Source: Pyrus communis (taxonomy: Eukaryota > Streptophyta > Magnoliopsida > Rosales > Rosaceae). From it: a stretch of 64,000 bases of DNA. A program made the translations under genes and the position numbers. The notes under the pieces are model-generated. The model searched no databases. It saw only the letters and a program-made list of their open reading frames with translations, and was not told the DNA's origin. The stretch is taken from contig NC_084806.1 in NCBI RefSeq assembly GCF_963583255.1, forward strand, positions 14,112,317 through 14,176,316, written 5' to 3'. Shown piece by piece: positions 1-12,751 of the stretch. Each line of letters begins with the position of its first letter. Position 1 is the first letter of the stretch.

Positions 1-2305
1 GTTGTATATATTTCCTCCCTTAAAGTGTAAAGTGACGATAATGCCCTCGAGGCTTAGTGACATGGATGTATGCATATAGTTTTAAATTATTTTTCTCGCA
101 GGCGTAATTAAATTATACGCGTCGTCACGAGTGTATTAACGCGAGTTAGGACCGAATCAGGTTTGTAACCAAAATGTTATGGATGAATAAGTGAGATTGG
201 GTTGGCTTTATTCCTATTTGGACTTTTTTGTGTAAGCCCTAAATTCTATAGCCCATTTAGGGCTTGAGACCATTTTAAATTGGCCAACCCATGACCACAC
301 ACACACACACACACACGTATAACCCTCACCCTCTCCTTTCTTCTTGAACTTTCTCTCTCTTTTATCCGTACGACCTGAGCCCTTTAACCTTCAAACACCA
401 TCAGATTTCACTGATCAAACTTGAGGTTTCTATAATCATACGTCTCTTGAGCTCTAGAATCTTGTGGTACCATTTGTTAACTGAGTTGATCTCGAAAACC
501 TCGGATTTCAGAAACTTTGGCGAATAGGTAAAATAGCTTCGACATGATCGTGGGTGATCCACATGGTTTTGAGGCTTAGTAAGGTACTCACTCAACCTCC
601 CTAGAATTTTAGACTAGTTTTGGAGAAGTTTGGACATCAGAATAAACATGATGGTGGAATTGCAGAGTTAGTTGGTTTTTCCAAGAATTTTTCCGGCCGT
701 TTTCTGTCGGTTTTAGGACTTCGAATAGGTATGGTTGTGTTCTAGACTTCAAGAGCTTCAAATCTATATAAAATTTGTGAATTTTGGTTGAGAATTGCGA
801 GAGATATTCAGGTTTTAAGATTTCCAGAATCCAGCGTTGCAGACAGTGGCTCCGACAAAGACCATTGGAGAAGACATAGAATATTCCGTCAAATTTGACA
901 GAATATACTAACGGCGTCAGGTAAATATAATGAAATATTCTTTGATTTAACGGAATATTCCCTAACGCCATTAGGGTTTTCGTCTAGCGTGCCTGGCACA
1001 TGCCTGCGCGTGGCCGACACGTGAGACATGAGAAAAGTTTTCTAAAAATATGGTAAGTTATTACATGGTTTTTGTTATGTACTTTCGAATTAACGTTAAA
1101 TTAGTTGTTTCACATATAGGTGAAACATTTCTGGAGGACGAGCGTAGCCAAGCGAGACTCGAGGGTTACGACCCTGCTACATACCAGTGAGTGGGCTTTT
1201 GGTTTTCTATATATATGTATATATGTTTTACATTGCCCAGAAACTAATCTAAATGGAATTATGTTTTTAAGTGCCATGTCCTACTTGCATTTCATTTTTA
1301 TATATGCATTAGTATGGGTATGCATAATATTGAATGACGCTGCGGAGGCCTAGGTAAGCTTCATGTGAGTATTGTATGATGGTAGTGGTTGCATTATGTA
1401 TGGTTATACGTAGATGCATTTAGAGTTCATTATCCTGCACCCTAGTGTTAGTGCTCCCGCCTGAGGCCAGGGCGCATCCTTCACGTAATCGTTCACTTCT
1501 CGCACCATACGCTCACCATGGATCCAAGTTTGGTGGCAACCTGTTGTACAGATCACATTAGGTGGTTCCGACTCGTAGGTGACCCGCGATTCATTGCACA
1601 ACCTTCACGTGATCGTAGCACTTGAGCGTACTTATTTACACCCAGCCTATCATACATACCACATTAGGTGGTTCTGACTCATGTGCAGGAATTGTTTTAT
1701 GAGCTATGGGTTCAGCCGTTCAGGTTATGTTAGGTGACTCCGGTTGACATATCATTTTATATTGATTCACAACATCTGGCTTACATACTTATTACTGAGA
1801 TACTTGACATGGCATATACTTGGTTTCATTGCTCTCGAGCATGATTTCTACATACGTATGTATGATTATTTTTTGGGAAATTATACGAGTTTTATGGTGA
1901 GGGATTATTATTTTTAGAAAGACAAATGGTTTCAAAAAGCTTTGTTTTTGCCCACTCACATTTTCTGTTTTGCGCCCTTCCATGTTCTAGTTAGACATTC
2001 GTGTTTGTGGTATACAAGGACTTACGGCAGTTCTGACAGACTCCAAATAATGTAGGAATTTCTTTCGTGTCTTGTATAATTAATATTTAGCTGGCTGGAC
2101 TGCATCTAGGTTACCTATGCTCTGACTATGTGTATGTATACTTTAAACACCTTTACTCGCACTTGCGTATGTATCTAGTGTAAACTAGCTAGTTTGGTTT
2201 TTATATACCAACAATTTCATATCACTATCACTTCCACACTGTGCACATGGCTACGTCATCCTCATGTGACCATGATTACGCTTCGATTTAGGTCGGGGTG
2301 TGTCA
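1..2305 (+). repeat. 5' LTR of the chromovirus (partial)
   Basis: It aligns base by base with 7283-9629. It contains the same (AC)n run (about 299-317), the same series of regularly spaced 'ccacattaggtggttc' motifs (about 1550-1740), and the same ending ggtgtgtca. About 21 bases, including the TG terminus, are missing off the left edge. No gene is visible inside; the small open frames here are chance. Confidence 0.93.
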
Positions 2306-2308
2306 GTT

Positions 2309-2319
2309 TGGTATCAGAG
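2309..2319 (+). other. Primer binding site (initiator tRNA-Met type)
   Basis: Four bases after the 5' LTR end, tggtatcagag matches the common plant retrotransposon primer site complementary to the 3' end of initiator tRNA-Met. The usual following C is changed. Confidence 0.85.
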
Positions 2320-2385
2320 ATTAGGTTTGGCAGTCCTGCATATTTTGTGGGTATTCTAATCATTTTGATGTTTTATGTCAGAACC

Positions 2386-3410
2386 ATGCCTCTTCGTAGA
2401 AAGCCACATACTTATTCTGAGTCTAATTTTCCAGATATTAGACAACTTGGTGAAGCTATTGCTAATGTTATTCAGTCCTTACTCCGTCCTCCCCAGAAGA
2501 CCCCCTTGGAGACTGTATATAACTTAAAGTTGAATAATTTCGACGATACTGAGGGGTCCGAGGAAGCTGAGCGTTGGATCAATCATGTTAAGAAAACCTT
2601 TCGAGTGATATAGTGATAGGGAAATCTTCCTGATGACAGATGGGTTGAGACAGCCACTTAGTTTTTGGATGAGGAGGTTGCATCATGGTGGAGACAGGAA
2701 TCATTCCAGTTGTCAGCGGAAGATGCTGCAAATTGGGAGATTTTTAAGCATCTATTTCATAAGAGATTTATACCTCCGGAGTATTTGTATTGTAAGAGGG
2801 AAGAATTCTCGCGTTTGAAACAAGGGAAAATGTTAGCTACTGAGTATCATTGGAGATTCACTGATTTGTCCCGATATTGTCCAAAGATTGCTGCAAATCC
2901 TGCTGACATGCTTCAACGTTTTAAGTGGGGTACTTAAAAAGTTACGTTTTACGGCGACTTCAACTCCTTGTTCTACATATCAAGAGTTCTTTGAACTTTT
3001 ACTTTGGGTTGAGGACATAGAAAATGCTCCAAATGACAGTGACGAGGAGGAAGAAAAAGATAATAACCAGAAGAAAAGTAATAATAAAGATAAATGGCAG
3101 TCATCGCATAGTTCTCACAAGACACAAAGTTTTAAACGAAGTGGTACTAGTTCTGGCTCACCCAGTAGGGGTTCAAATTCTACTTCACCGCGGAGGGGCA
3201 TCAAGTCCTCTGGAGGTTCCCGTTTTCAGAGACAGAGAGATTTTAATAGTTCTGGTGCCCTATTCTGTCGTAGGTGTAATAGACGACATTTTGGAGAGTG
3301 TAAACAAGGCAATAGACGATGTTTTGTTTATGGTTAGACAAGACATCAGGCTTATCAGTGCCCACAGAGCCAGCAGAAACCCCAGTATGCATTACCACTA
3401 GTTGTTCCTT
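2386..3410 (+). pseudogene. gag of the chromovirus (frameshifted)
   Basis: This is the structural capsid polyprotein region. The start at 2386 (MPLRRK) opens a frame that runs to about 2613 and resumes in another frame at about 2633-2935, where the retrotransposon gag core is recognisable (ASWWRQ, then FKHLFHKRFIPPEY). A basic Ser/Gly-rich stretch follows at about 3030-3240, then a Cys/His region at about 3265-3361. The CX2C half (CRRC) is present. In the following CCHC zinc knuckle the second cysteine is Tyr (CFVY) and a stop codon lies inside the knuckle. At least two frameshifts and this stop prevent a full product. It is followed directly by the protease and RT regions of the same element. 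Confidence 0.85.
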
Positions 3411-3799
3411 TACAGTAGGTCCCAGGGCCTTATGGTTATACCCCGAAGGGTTATGATGGAGCATACCATTATCAAGGAGATATAGCTCTATATTCTGGAG
3501 GACTGTATCAGTACCCACACGATCTGTATCATCAGGGTGGTTACGCTTAGTATCCAGGAGGTTATAAGCCATATCTGCCATATCCAGGTGGTAGATCACA
3601 ATGGTATCCTGGAGGACAATCCTAGAACGTTGAGGTTGCTTTTAGTACTGCTGATTCGACTAGGAAGCCTAACCAGCTTGGTCAGGGATAAGGTATGCAG
3701 GGACATGGAAACCAAGGTAATAGGGGTCATGAAGGCCGATAGCAGGCATAAGGCCGTGTTCATCATATCATTATGCAAGATGCTCAGATTAACCCTAAT

Positions 3800-4162
3800 C
3801 TGATTATGGGTACCTTGAATATTATTGGCCATTTTTCTAAAGTATTAATTTTTTCATGTGCCACATATTCTGTTATTTCTCATACGTTTGTTCAAACGAC
3901 GTAACCCTACCTCACACCTCTTGGTTACGAGTTAGAGTTTCTGATGCCTAAAGGTGAGACATGTTTCGTTAGCTGGGTATGCCAAGGATGTCCTGTTCTG
4001 GTGGAGGACATCGTCATGCCAGCTAATCTTGTTCTATTAGATATCGTTGATTTTGATGTTATTTTGGGCATGGATTGGTTACATTACAATCTTGCCAAGT
4101 TGGATTGTTACGAGAAGATAGTAACTTTCCATTGGCCGAGCTTGCCTATGGTTACCTTTGTG
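3800..4162 (+). pseudogene. Aspartic protease domain, active site destroyed
   Basis: This is the retroviral-type protease of the chromovirus polyprotein. Downstream landmarks are clear: VILGMDWLHYNLAKLDC (about 4058-4110) is the typical flap/helix region of Ty3 proteases. The active-site DSGA that family members carry reads FSCA at about 3856-3868, so the catalytic aspartate is gone. A stop interrupts the frame at about 3901. The frame reopens at 3944 and runs towards the RT. It would not process a polyprotein. Confidence 0.8.
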
Positions 4163-4299
4163 AGTGTGCTTAGTGGATTGAAACACAATGTTATTTTTTC
4201 CGTGAGGGCTAAGCGGTTATTGAGGAAAGGTTGTCAATATTATTTGGCTCACGTGGTATTGAATGAGGATACTTCTACCCATGTGGAGGATGTACGTGT

Positions 4300-5640
4300 A
4301 GTCAGATGTTTTCCTGATGTTTTCCCTTATGATTTACCTGGATTACCACCAGCTCGAGAAGTAAAGTTCACCATTGATTTACTTCCAGGTACAGATCCTA
4401 TTTCCTTAACCCCTTATCGAATGGCTTCTGCTGAGTTGAGGGAATTGAAAACCCAGTTGTAGGAATTGATTGATAAGGGTTTCATTCAGCCTAGTATTTC
4501 ACCTTGGGGAGCTCCAGTTTTATTTGTACGGAAGAAATACGGGACTTTGAGGCTATTTATTGATTATCGACCGCTGAATCGGGTAACGATTAAAAATCGT
4601 TATCTATTATCTCATATAGATGATTTGTTTGACCAACTTCAAGGTGCTTGTGTGTTTTCCAAGATGGATTTGAGGTCTGGGTATTATCAATTGAAAATTA
4701 GGAGTAAAGATGTCTTTAAGATAGCTTTTAGGACTAGATATGGTCATTACTGGTTTCTTGTGATGCAGTTCGAGTTAACGAATGCACCAGCAGCTTTTAT
4801 GGACCTGATGAATCGAGTATTTAAGCCGTATCTCGACAGGTTTATTATTGTCTTTATTGATTATATTTTGGTATATTCTAAGTCTAAGGTAGAACACACT
4901 TGACATTTCACTCTGGTTTTGAAGAAATTGAGGGAACTTCAGTTGTACGCTAAGTTTAGTAAATACCAATTCCGTTTGGATCAAGTGTTGTTTTTGGGAC
5001 ATGTGATATCAGCCCAGGGTATTTTGGTAGATCATTAGAAAGTAGCTGTAGTGAGGAATTGGGAACAGCCATGGACCGTTATAGAAGTACAGAGTTTCCT
5101 CGGCTTAGCAGGTTACTATCGCCGTTTGGTTAAAGATTTTTTGACCATAGCTTTATCACTAACGAGGTTGACTAGAAAAATATTAAATTTGAGTGCGATG
5201 ATGATTGTGAGCGGAGTTTCCAGCAGCTAAAGTATTGTCTTACTTACGCACCTGTTTTGGCGCTTCCAAACGACAGTGGTAATTTTGAGATTTACAGTGA
5301 TGCTTTATTGAATGGTTTGGGCGGTGTGTTAATGCAGCATGGCAGGGTAATCACATATGCCTCGTGACAGTTGAAACCTCACGAGATGAATTACCCCGCA
5401 CACGATCTTGAGCTAGCAGCTATTATTTTTTCCTTGAAGATTTAGAGGCATTATTTGTATGGGGAAAAGTGCAAGTTTTTCATAGATCATAAAAGCCTCA
5501 AGTACATTTTCACCCAGAATGATCTTAACCTTCGATAATGGAGGTGGATAGAATTGCTCAGCGACTCTGATTGCATGATTGAGTATCACCCTGGTCGTGA
5601 GAACACAGTGGCAGACGCACTTAGTGGGAAATCACTTGGC
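4300..5640 (+). pseudogene. Reverse transcriptase and RNase H of the chromovirus, inactive
   Basis: The RT starts with the conserved [19 protein letters not shown] (about 4469-4525) and continues through [11 protein letters not shown] and [12 protein letters not shown]. The catalytic box that should read FIDD reads FIDY (about 4853-4866), a single change removing a metal-binding aspartate. In-frame stops occur before DKGF, after VEHT (about 4901), before KVAV (about 5036) and in RNase H (YAS-stop, about 5366; KI-stop, about 5444). RNase H is recognisable from about 5220: IYSDALLNGLGGVL, HDLELAAI and DHKSLKYIF. Most of the stops sit where relatives have CGA, CAG or TGG, as expected from C-to-T decay. 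Confidence 0.88.
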
Positions 5641-5826
5641 CGCCTTAATGCCTTATATGCTTTCCATATTCCCCTCCTCACATAATTGAGATCCACCGGA
5701 GTGAAATTAGAGGTGGAAGATCGGGAAGAAGGTTTACTTGCTAGTTTCTAGGTTAGACCGATTTTGATAGATCACGTGCCTGAGACTCAAGCAGAGGATT
5801 CAGAGTCTTAGGAATTAATAGAGGTA

Positions 5827-7170
5827 GTGTCACGAGGGAAAAAGAAAGGTCTCAGGATCCGAAAACCTAATGGCATGCTTATGCAGGGAGATCGAATGTA
5901 TATGTCGAATATTGCAGAACTAAAGAAAGAGATACTCGATGAAGCACATATTTCGGCTTATGCGATGCATCCTGGGAGTACCAAGATGTATCACACCATT
6001 CGACCTTTCTACTACTGGCCTGGTATGAAGAGAGAAATTGTTGAATATGTGAGTCGATGTGCAATTTGTCAGCAAGTCAAAGCTGAGAGGAAGAAACCTT
6101 TTGGATTAATGCATACATTTCCCGTTCCTCAGTGGAAATGGGAAGATATTACCTTGGACTTCATGTATAAACTTCCTCGTATGCGAAATGTTTATGCTGA
6201 CATTTGGGTGATAGTGGTTCAGCTTACCAAGTTAGCACACTTTATACCAATTCGAGAGAAATATTCTTTAAGCCGATTAGCTGAGCTATTTATATCAGAG
6301 ATTGTTAAATACCACGGGGTTTTGGTTAGTATTATTTCTGATCGAGATCCTAGGTTCACTTCTAAGTTTCAGGTGGCTTTAGGAAGCTCTTGGTTCGAGA
6401 TTGCTTTATAGTACGGCGTATCATCCACAAACTGACGAGCAATCTGAGAGAGCTATCTAGATGCTAGAAGATATGCTGAGATCTTTAGTACTGCAGTTTG
6501 GCGAAGCTTGGCATAAGCGTTTGGATTTGATTGAGTTTGCCTACAATAATAGTTACCATTCTAGCATTGGTATGTCACCGTTCGAGGCACTCTATGGTAA
6601 GCCCTGTCATACTTCTCTATGTTGGTCAGAAGTTGGCGAGAGGGTGTTAGTGGGCCTTGAGATTGTTGATGAGACTACCCAAAATATTCAGGTAATTAAA
6701 GCTAAGTTGAAAGGGGCCTAAGATTGACAAAAGAGCCTTGCCGATAAATACGCAATTGATAGAGTGTATAAAGTTGGAGATTGGGTATTTCTAAAGCTAT
6801 CTCCGTGGAAGGGTGTAGTACGGTTCGGTAAGAAAGGTAAATTAAGTCCTTGCTACATTGGACCTTACCAAATCACTAAACGAATCGGTAAAGTCGCCTA
6901 CAAACTCGAGTTACCTCCAGAGCTATCAAAGGTGCATGACGTTTTTCACGTCTCTATTCTTCGTCATTATGTCTTTGATCCATCACACATAATACCTCCT
7001 CAGCCACTATAAATTAATCCAGACTTGACATATGACGAGAAGCCAATGACGATCTTAGATTGGAAGGATAAAGTTTTTAGGAACAAAACTATGCGCATGG
7101 TGAAAGTTTTGTGGAGGAACCATTCAGTGGAGGAGGCCATTTGGGAGACAGAGGATTGTATGTGAGATTT
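5827..7170 (+). pseudogene. Integrase with C-terminal chromodomain, frameshifted
   Basis: The first open block (5827-6411) holds the zinc-binding H...H...CAICQ region (about 5944-6072) and the start of the catalytic core (WEDITLDFMYKLP, then IISDRDPRFTS). The frame breaks near 6400 and resumes at 6461-6721 with EFAYNNSYHSSIGMSPFEALYG and at 6764-7012 with GDWVFLKLSPWKG and HDVFHVSILRHY. A chromodomain-like segment (MVKVLWRNHSVEEAIWETE, about 7096-7155) follows after a stop at 7012. The chromodomain is used by this clade to bind methylated histone H3 tails (family knowledge). Frame breaks between the three catalytic residues rule out activity. Confidence 0.88.
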
Positions 7171-7245
7171 ATATCCATGCCTATTTTATTGATATTGATA
7201 TGTTATTGTGCTAGTGTGCTGAAATTTCGGGGACGAAATTTTCTT

Positions 7246-7260
7246 GGGGGGGGGGGTAGG
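7246..7260 (+). other. Polypurine tract of the chromovirus
   Basis: An 11-base G run followed by tagg sits directly before the 3' LTR, after the conserved aatttcggggacgaaatt motif (about 7223-7240). This is the expected primer for plus-strand synthesis. Confidence 0.85.
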
Positions 7261-7261
7261 T

Positions 7262-9629
7262 TGTGACGACCCGTCCAAAATTATTGTATATATTTCCTCC
7301 CTAAGAGTGTAAGGTGATGATAATGCCCTAGAAGCTTAGTGATGTGGATGTATGCATATAGTTTTAAATTATTTTTCTCGCTGACATAATTAAATTGTAT
7401 GCGTCGTGTCAAGTGTGTTGACGTGAGTTAGGGCCGAATTGGGTTCGTAATGAAAATGTTACGGATCAATAAGTGAGATTGGGTTGGTTTTATTCCTATT
7501 TGGACTCTTTTGTGTAAGCCCTAAATTCTATAGACCAATTACGGCGTGAGACCATTTTAAATTGGCTAACTCGTGACCACACACACACACACACACACAC
7601 GTGCAACCCTCACGTTCTCCTTTCTTCTTTCTCTCTCTCTTTCTCGTTCGTATGACCTGAGGCCTCCAACCTTCAAACACCATCAGATTTTACAGATCAA
7701 ACTCAAGGTTTCTATAACCATACTTCTCTCGAGCTCTAGAATCTTGTGGTTCCATTTGTTAAGTGCGTTGATCTCGAAAACCCTAGAATTTAGAAACTCC
7801 AGCGAAGAGCTAAAATAGCTTCGACGTGAGGGTGATCCACTTGGTTTTGAGGCTTAGTAAGGCACTCACTCAACTTCCCTAGCATTTTAGACTAGTTTTG
7901 GAGAAGTTTGGGCGTCGGAATAAGCACGATCATGGAATTGCAGAGTTAGCCGGTTTTTCCAAGAATTTTTCTGGCCGTTTTCCATCAGTTTTAGGACTTC
8001 AAATAGGTGTGGTTGTGTTCTAGACTTCAAGAGCTTCAAATCTATATAAAATTCGTGAATTTTGGTTGAGAATTGAGGGAGATATTAAGGTTTTAAGATT
8101 TTCCAGAATTGGGCATTGTAGATGGCGGCTCTGGCGAAGACCGCCGGAGAAGACATAGAATATTCCATCAACTTTGACAGAATATACTAACGGCATCAGG
8201 TAAATCTAACATAATATGCTTTTATTTAACAGAATATTCCCTAACGCCATTATGGTTTCCGTTTAACATGCCTGAGCGTGGCTGACGCGTGAGACATCAG
8301 AAAATTTTTCTAAAAATATGGGGATGCTTGTGGTGTTGAGCAGGCAACAGTGGTATATTCAAACACCCCAATTGAGCAGCGTATGAGAAGTTATTACACG
8401 GTTTTGGTTATGTACTTTCGAATTAATGTTAAATTAGTTGTTTCACATATAGGTAAGACTTTTTTGGAGGATGAGCGTAGCCAAACGAGACTCGGGGATT
8501 ACGACCCTGCTACATACCAGTGATGGGCTTTTGGTTTTCTATATATACGTATATATGTTTTACATTGCCTAGAAACTCATCTAAATGGAATTATGTTTTT
8601 AAGTGCCATGTCATACTTGCATTTCATTTTAGTATGTGCATTAGTATGGGTATGCATAATATTGAATAACGCTGCGGAGGCCTATGTATGCTTCAGGTGA
8701 ATATTGTATGATGGTAGTGGTTGCATTGTGTATGGTTATACGTAGATGCATTTAGAGCTCATTATCCTGCACCCCGGTGTTAGTGCTCCCGCTCGAGGCT
8801 AGGGCACAGCCTTCACGTGATTGTTCACCTCCCACACCATACGCTCACCTTGGATCCAAGTTTGGTGCCAGCTTGTCGTACAAACCACATTAGGTGGTTC
8901 CGACTCGTAGGTGACCCACGATTCATCGCACAACCTTCATGTGATCGTAGCACTTGAGCGTACTTATTTACACCTAGCCTGTCTACCAGACCACATTAGG
9001 TGGTTCTGACTTGTGTGCAATAATTGTTTTATGAGCTATGGGTTCAGCCATATAGGTCACGTTAGGTGACTCCGGCTGACATATCTTTTTATATTGATTC
9101 ACATCACCTGATTACATATTTATTACTAAGATACTTGACATGGCATATACTTGGTTTCATTTCTCTCGAGCATGATTTTACATACGTATGTATTATTATT
9201 TTCTGGGAAATTATACAGGTTTATGGTGAGGCGTTATTATTTTTGGAAAGAGAAATGGTTTCAAAAAGCTTTGTTTTTGCCCACTCACGTTTTTTGTTTT
9301 GCGCCCCTCCAGGTTCTAGTTAAACGTTCGTGTTGGTGGTTTACAAGGACCTACGGCGGTTCTGATAGACTCCAAATAATGTAGGAATTTCTTTCTTGTC
9401 TTTTATAATTAATATTTAGCTAGCTAGACTGCATCTACCTATGTTCTGACTATGTGTATCTATACTTTAAACACTTCTACTCGCACTTGTGTATGTATCT
9501 AGTGTAAACTAGCTAGTTTGGTTTTTATTTACCCACATTTTCATATCTCTATCACTTTCGCATTGCGCACATGGCTACGTCATCCTCACGTGATGGCCAA
9601 CACGCTTTGATTCAGGTCAGGGTGTGTCA
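7262..9629 (+). repeat. 3' LTR of the chromovirus (2368 bp, TG...CA)
   Basis: It starts tgtgacgacccg and ends gggtgtgtca. It matches the 5' LTR along its length with scattered substitutions, a small deletion near 8270 and an insertion of about 60 bp near 8320-8386. It includes an (AC)n run at about 7578-7601 that is slightly longer than in the 5' LTR. The bases after it (tcata) would be the right-hand target duplication, but the left partner lies outside the window. Confidence 0.93.
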
Positions 9630-9908
9630 TCATAGGGCGATTTGATAATTTCATCCCCAATTGCAATAGGAAAGCCCCAAAAAAGCAAATAGCAGTAGAC
9701 GCTTACATGCATCATCCTAAAGCTACACTCACCATCAAACCTTTCACAAGATTACTCCTTAAAACCCAACTTTTCTTTCTTCTTCAGAATACATTCATCT
9801 TCTCCATCAAAACCCACTTCCTAGAAATCCCAAAAACTCATTTTCGATCCTTTAAGATTTCATTGTTTTCATCTTCAATGGCAACTTCCTCTTCTTCCCG
9901 CTAAGAAA
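9630..9908 (+). other. Spacer between chromovirus and plastid insert; leader-like sequence
   Basis: The sequence is C/T- and A-rich, with a short frame that ends in MATSSSSR and a stop just where the plastid-like sequence begins. A Ser-rich start of this kind resembles the first residues of a plastid transit peptide, so it could be the abandoned 5' end of a nuclear gene. That reading is weak; only nine codons are involved. Confidence 0.3.
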
Positions 9909-12648
9909 ACCCAAAGACCAAAAGGGTCCAATTTCTGTTGGACCCCACCTCCTACTAACAGATGTAGAAATAGAAACAACTTTCAAAACGAAGGGGACTA
10001 AACAGGAACAAGAGGGATCCACCGAAGAAGATCCTTCCCCTTCCCTTTTTTTCGGAAGAAAATGAGGATACGGATAAAATCGATGGAACGAAAGAGATCT
10101 GAGTGAATGGAAAGGAAAAAACAAAGGATCAATTCCACTTTAAAGAAACACAGTATAAAAGGACCTGTTTATGAAACTTATTATCTGAATAGGAATCAAG
10201 AACAAGAAAATTCAAAGTTAGAAATATTAAAAAAAAAAAAAGATATCTTCTGGTTTGAAAAACCTATTGTGACTATTCTTTTCGACTATAAACGTTGGAA
10301 CCGTCCGTTACGATATATAAAAAACAGTTGATTTGAAAAGTCTGTAAGAAATGAAATGTCACAATATTTTTTTTCTACATGTCAAAATGATGGAAAAGAA
10401 AGAAGATCTTTTACGTACCCACCCAGTTTAGCAACTTTTTTTGAAATGATACAAAGAAAGATGTCTCTATTCACAAAAGAAACATTCCCCTCTAATGAAT
10501 TTTATAATCATTGGAGTTATACCAACGAATATAAAAAGAAAAACCTAAGGAAGCCCTTGTTATGAATGTACTCGAAAAAAGAACTAGATTGTGTACTGAT
10601 AAGACTAAAAACGAATACTTACCAAAAATATATGATCCTTTTGTCAATGGCCCCTACCGCGGACGAATCAAAAAATTGTTTACACTCTCAAGCATAAATG
10701 AAGCTTCTGTAAAAAATTACAAGATTCGGATAAATAAATTTCATGGTATCCTTCTTATTATTAATTACTTAGAATTTGAACAAAAATAAAATTCATTTGA
10801 TAGAAAATCATTAACAACATAAATTTTTTATTTATTAAATTTAATCAATGAATTGGTTGTAAAATACACATCAAATTTTAATTTTAAAAGACTTTTTTTT
10901 AGTTATAGAACATGAACAAGTAAGAATTGATTCAGAGGATCGATTCAAAATTTTAAAATTATTATTTGATGCAATTAGAACTGTTCCCAATAATAAAATG
11001 ATTAAAAAAAATCTATTGGAATAAAAGAAATTAATAAAAAAAGTTCCTCGATGGTCATACAAATTAACCAATGATTTTGAACAACAAGAGAGGGAAACCA
11101 AAGAAACTGTGGTAGCGGATCATCAGATTCGTTCAAGAAAATCCAAATGTGTAGTGATTTTAACTGATAACCAACAAAATACTGATGCTTATACTAATAC
11201 CAAAGAAACTAATAATACTGATCAAACAAGCAAAGTTGCTTTGATAAGTTATTCCCAACAATCTGATTTTCGTCGAGACATAATCAAAGGCTCCATGCGT
11301 GCTCAAAGACGTAAAAGAGTTACTTAGAAACTCTTTGAAGCAAATGCGCATTCCCCTCTTTTTTTGGACCGAATAGACATTTTTTTTTATTTTTTATTTT
11401 TTTTGATATTTCTGAACGGATGAAATTTTTTTTAGAAATTGGATGTGGAAAAACACAGAATTCACAAAAAAGAAGAACACAAAGAAAGAAGAAAGTGCGT
11501 AAACAAATAGCGGAATCGTCAGATAGTATTTTACTTGCTCAAGTAATGAGAGGTTTTTTATTAGTAACCCAATCAATTCTTAGAAAATATATTATATTAC
11601 CTTCATTGATAATAGCTAAAAATATCGTCTGTATACTATTATTTCAATTTCCAGAATGGTATGAGGACTTAAAGGATTGGAATAGAGAAATGCATGTTAA
11701 ATGTGCCTATAACGGTGTTCAATTATCAAAAAAAGAATTTCCAAAAAACTGGTTAACTGACGACATTCAGATCAAGATCCTATTTCCTTTTCGTCTTAAA
11801 CCTTGGCACAGAAAAAGCAAGGTCAAAAAAATGATTTTTTTTTTTTTTAACAATTTTTGGAATTGTAGCTGAACTACCTTTTGGTTCTCCCAAAAAAAAA
11901 AACTTTCATTTTTTGAACCGATTTTAAACGAACTCAAAAACAAAAAGAAATAAAAAATAAAAAATTGCAAAGGAAATGCTTTATAATTCTAGGAATTTTT
12001 AAAGAACAAACAAAATTGTTTCTAAATGTCTCAAAAAAACCAAAAAAATGGATCATTAAAAACATTCTATTTATAAAAGAAATAATAAAAGAACTCTAAA
12101 AATAAACACAATTATATTATTTGGATTGAGAGAAATAGAAGTATATGAATTGAGTGAAATCAAAAAAGATTCACTAATTAGATCTCAGGATTGGACAAAT
12201 TATTTATTAACAGAAAAAAAAATGCAAGATCTGATTGATAGAATAAACACAATCATAAATCAAATAGAAAAAATTACAAAAGACAAGAAAAAGGGATTTA
12301 TAACTTCAGATAGAAATTTGAGTTCTAACAAAATAAGTTATGATGATAAAAGATTGGAATCACAAAAAAATATTTGGCAGATATTAAAAAGAAGAACTGC
12401 TTGATTAATCCGTAAATCCCATTATTTTATAATATTTTTCATTGAAAAGATATACATAGATATCTTTCTATCTATGTATATCTTTCCAATGAATACAGGA
12501 AATATTATTGAAATTATTGACCAACTCCTTATCAATTTCGATTCATTTCAATATGAATTGAACAACAATTCAACCGATTCAATTGACTATAATAAAAAAA
12601 AAGTACGGAACAAAGGCATATTTTCTATTGTTAATAGAATGGATTGAA
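9909..12648 (+). pseudogene. ycf1: Nuclear copy of plastid ycf1 (Tic214), partial and broken
   Basis: In plastids ycf1 encodes a very large inner-envelope protein of the import machinery. This fragment covers an internal to C-proximal part of the gene. Successive open blocks read as ycf1 in changing frames: 10107-10331 ([28 protein letters not shown]), 10356-10565 ([16 protein letters not shown]), 10562-10789 ([19 protein letters not shown]), 11109-11327 ([16 protein letters not shown]), 11420-11872 ([17 protein letters not shown]) and 12126-12404 ([21 protein letters not shown]). After a stop at 12402-12404 the same frame continues with LIRKSHYF to 12648. Many frameshifts and stops show it is a nuclear relic. 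It reads on + while the neighbouring ndh genes read on -, although in a plastome all lie on one strand. Confidence 0.88.
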
Positions 12649-12751
12649 TAATTTCTATTTTAGACATAAACAATCTTTAATTAAAGGGAAATAAATGTAA
12701 TGTAATAAAACCGAACAGAGTTTAATGTGCATTGCTAATTCTATAAATTTT

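Larger units (their letters stand above)
1..9629 (+). mobile_element. Ty3/gypsy chromovirus (Tekay/Del-like), degenerate, left end cut by window
   Basis: This is a full-length but dead LTR retrotransposon. Two similar LTRs of about 2.3 kb flank gag, protease, reverse transcriptase, RNase H, integrase and a C-terminal chromodomain, in the order typical of Ty3 elements. The chromodomain places it among chromoviruses; the palindromic motif aatttcggggacgaaatt just before the polypurine tract and the LTR start tgtgacgacccg are typical of the Tekay/Del lineage (family knowledge). The first 21 or so bases of the 5' LTR lie outside the window, so the left target duplication cannot be read. The 3' LTR carries an insertion of about 60 bp near 8320-8386 that the 5' LTR lacks. 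Frameshifts, stop codons and lost catalytic residues make it immobile. Confidence 0.93.

Noticed and set aside
1120..1353. Frames within the chromovirus LTRs, such as 1120-1353 and 9066-9323
   Set aside because: LTRs of this family are non-coding and the frames are not kept between the two LTRs.
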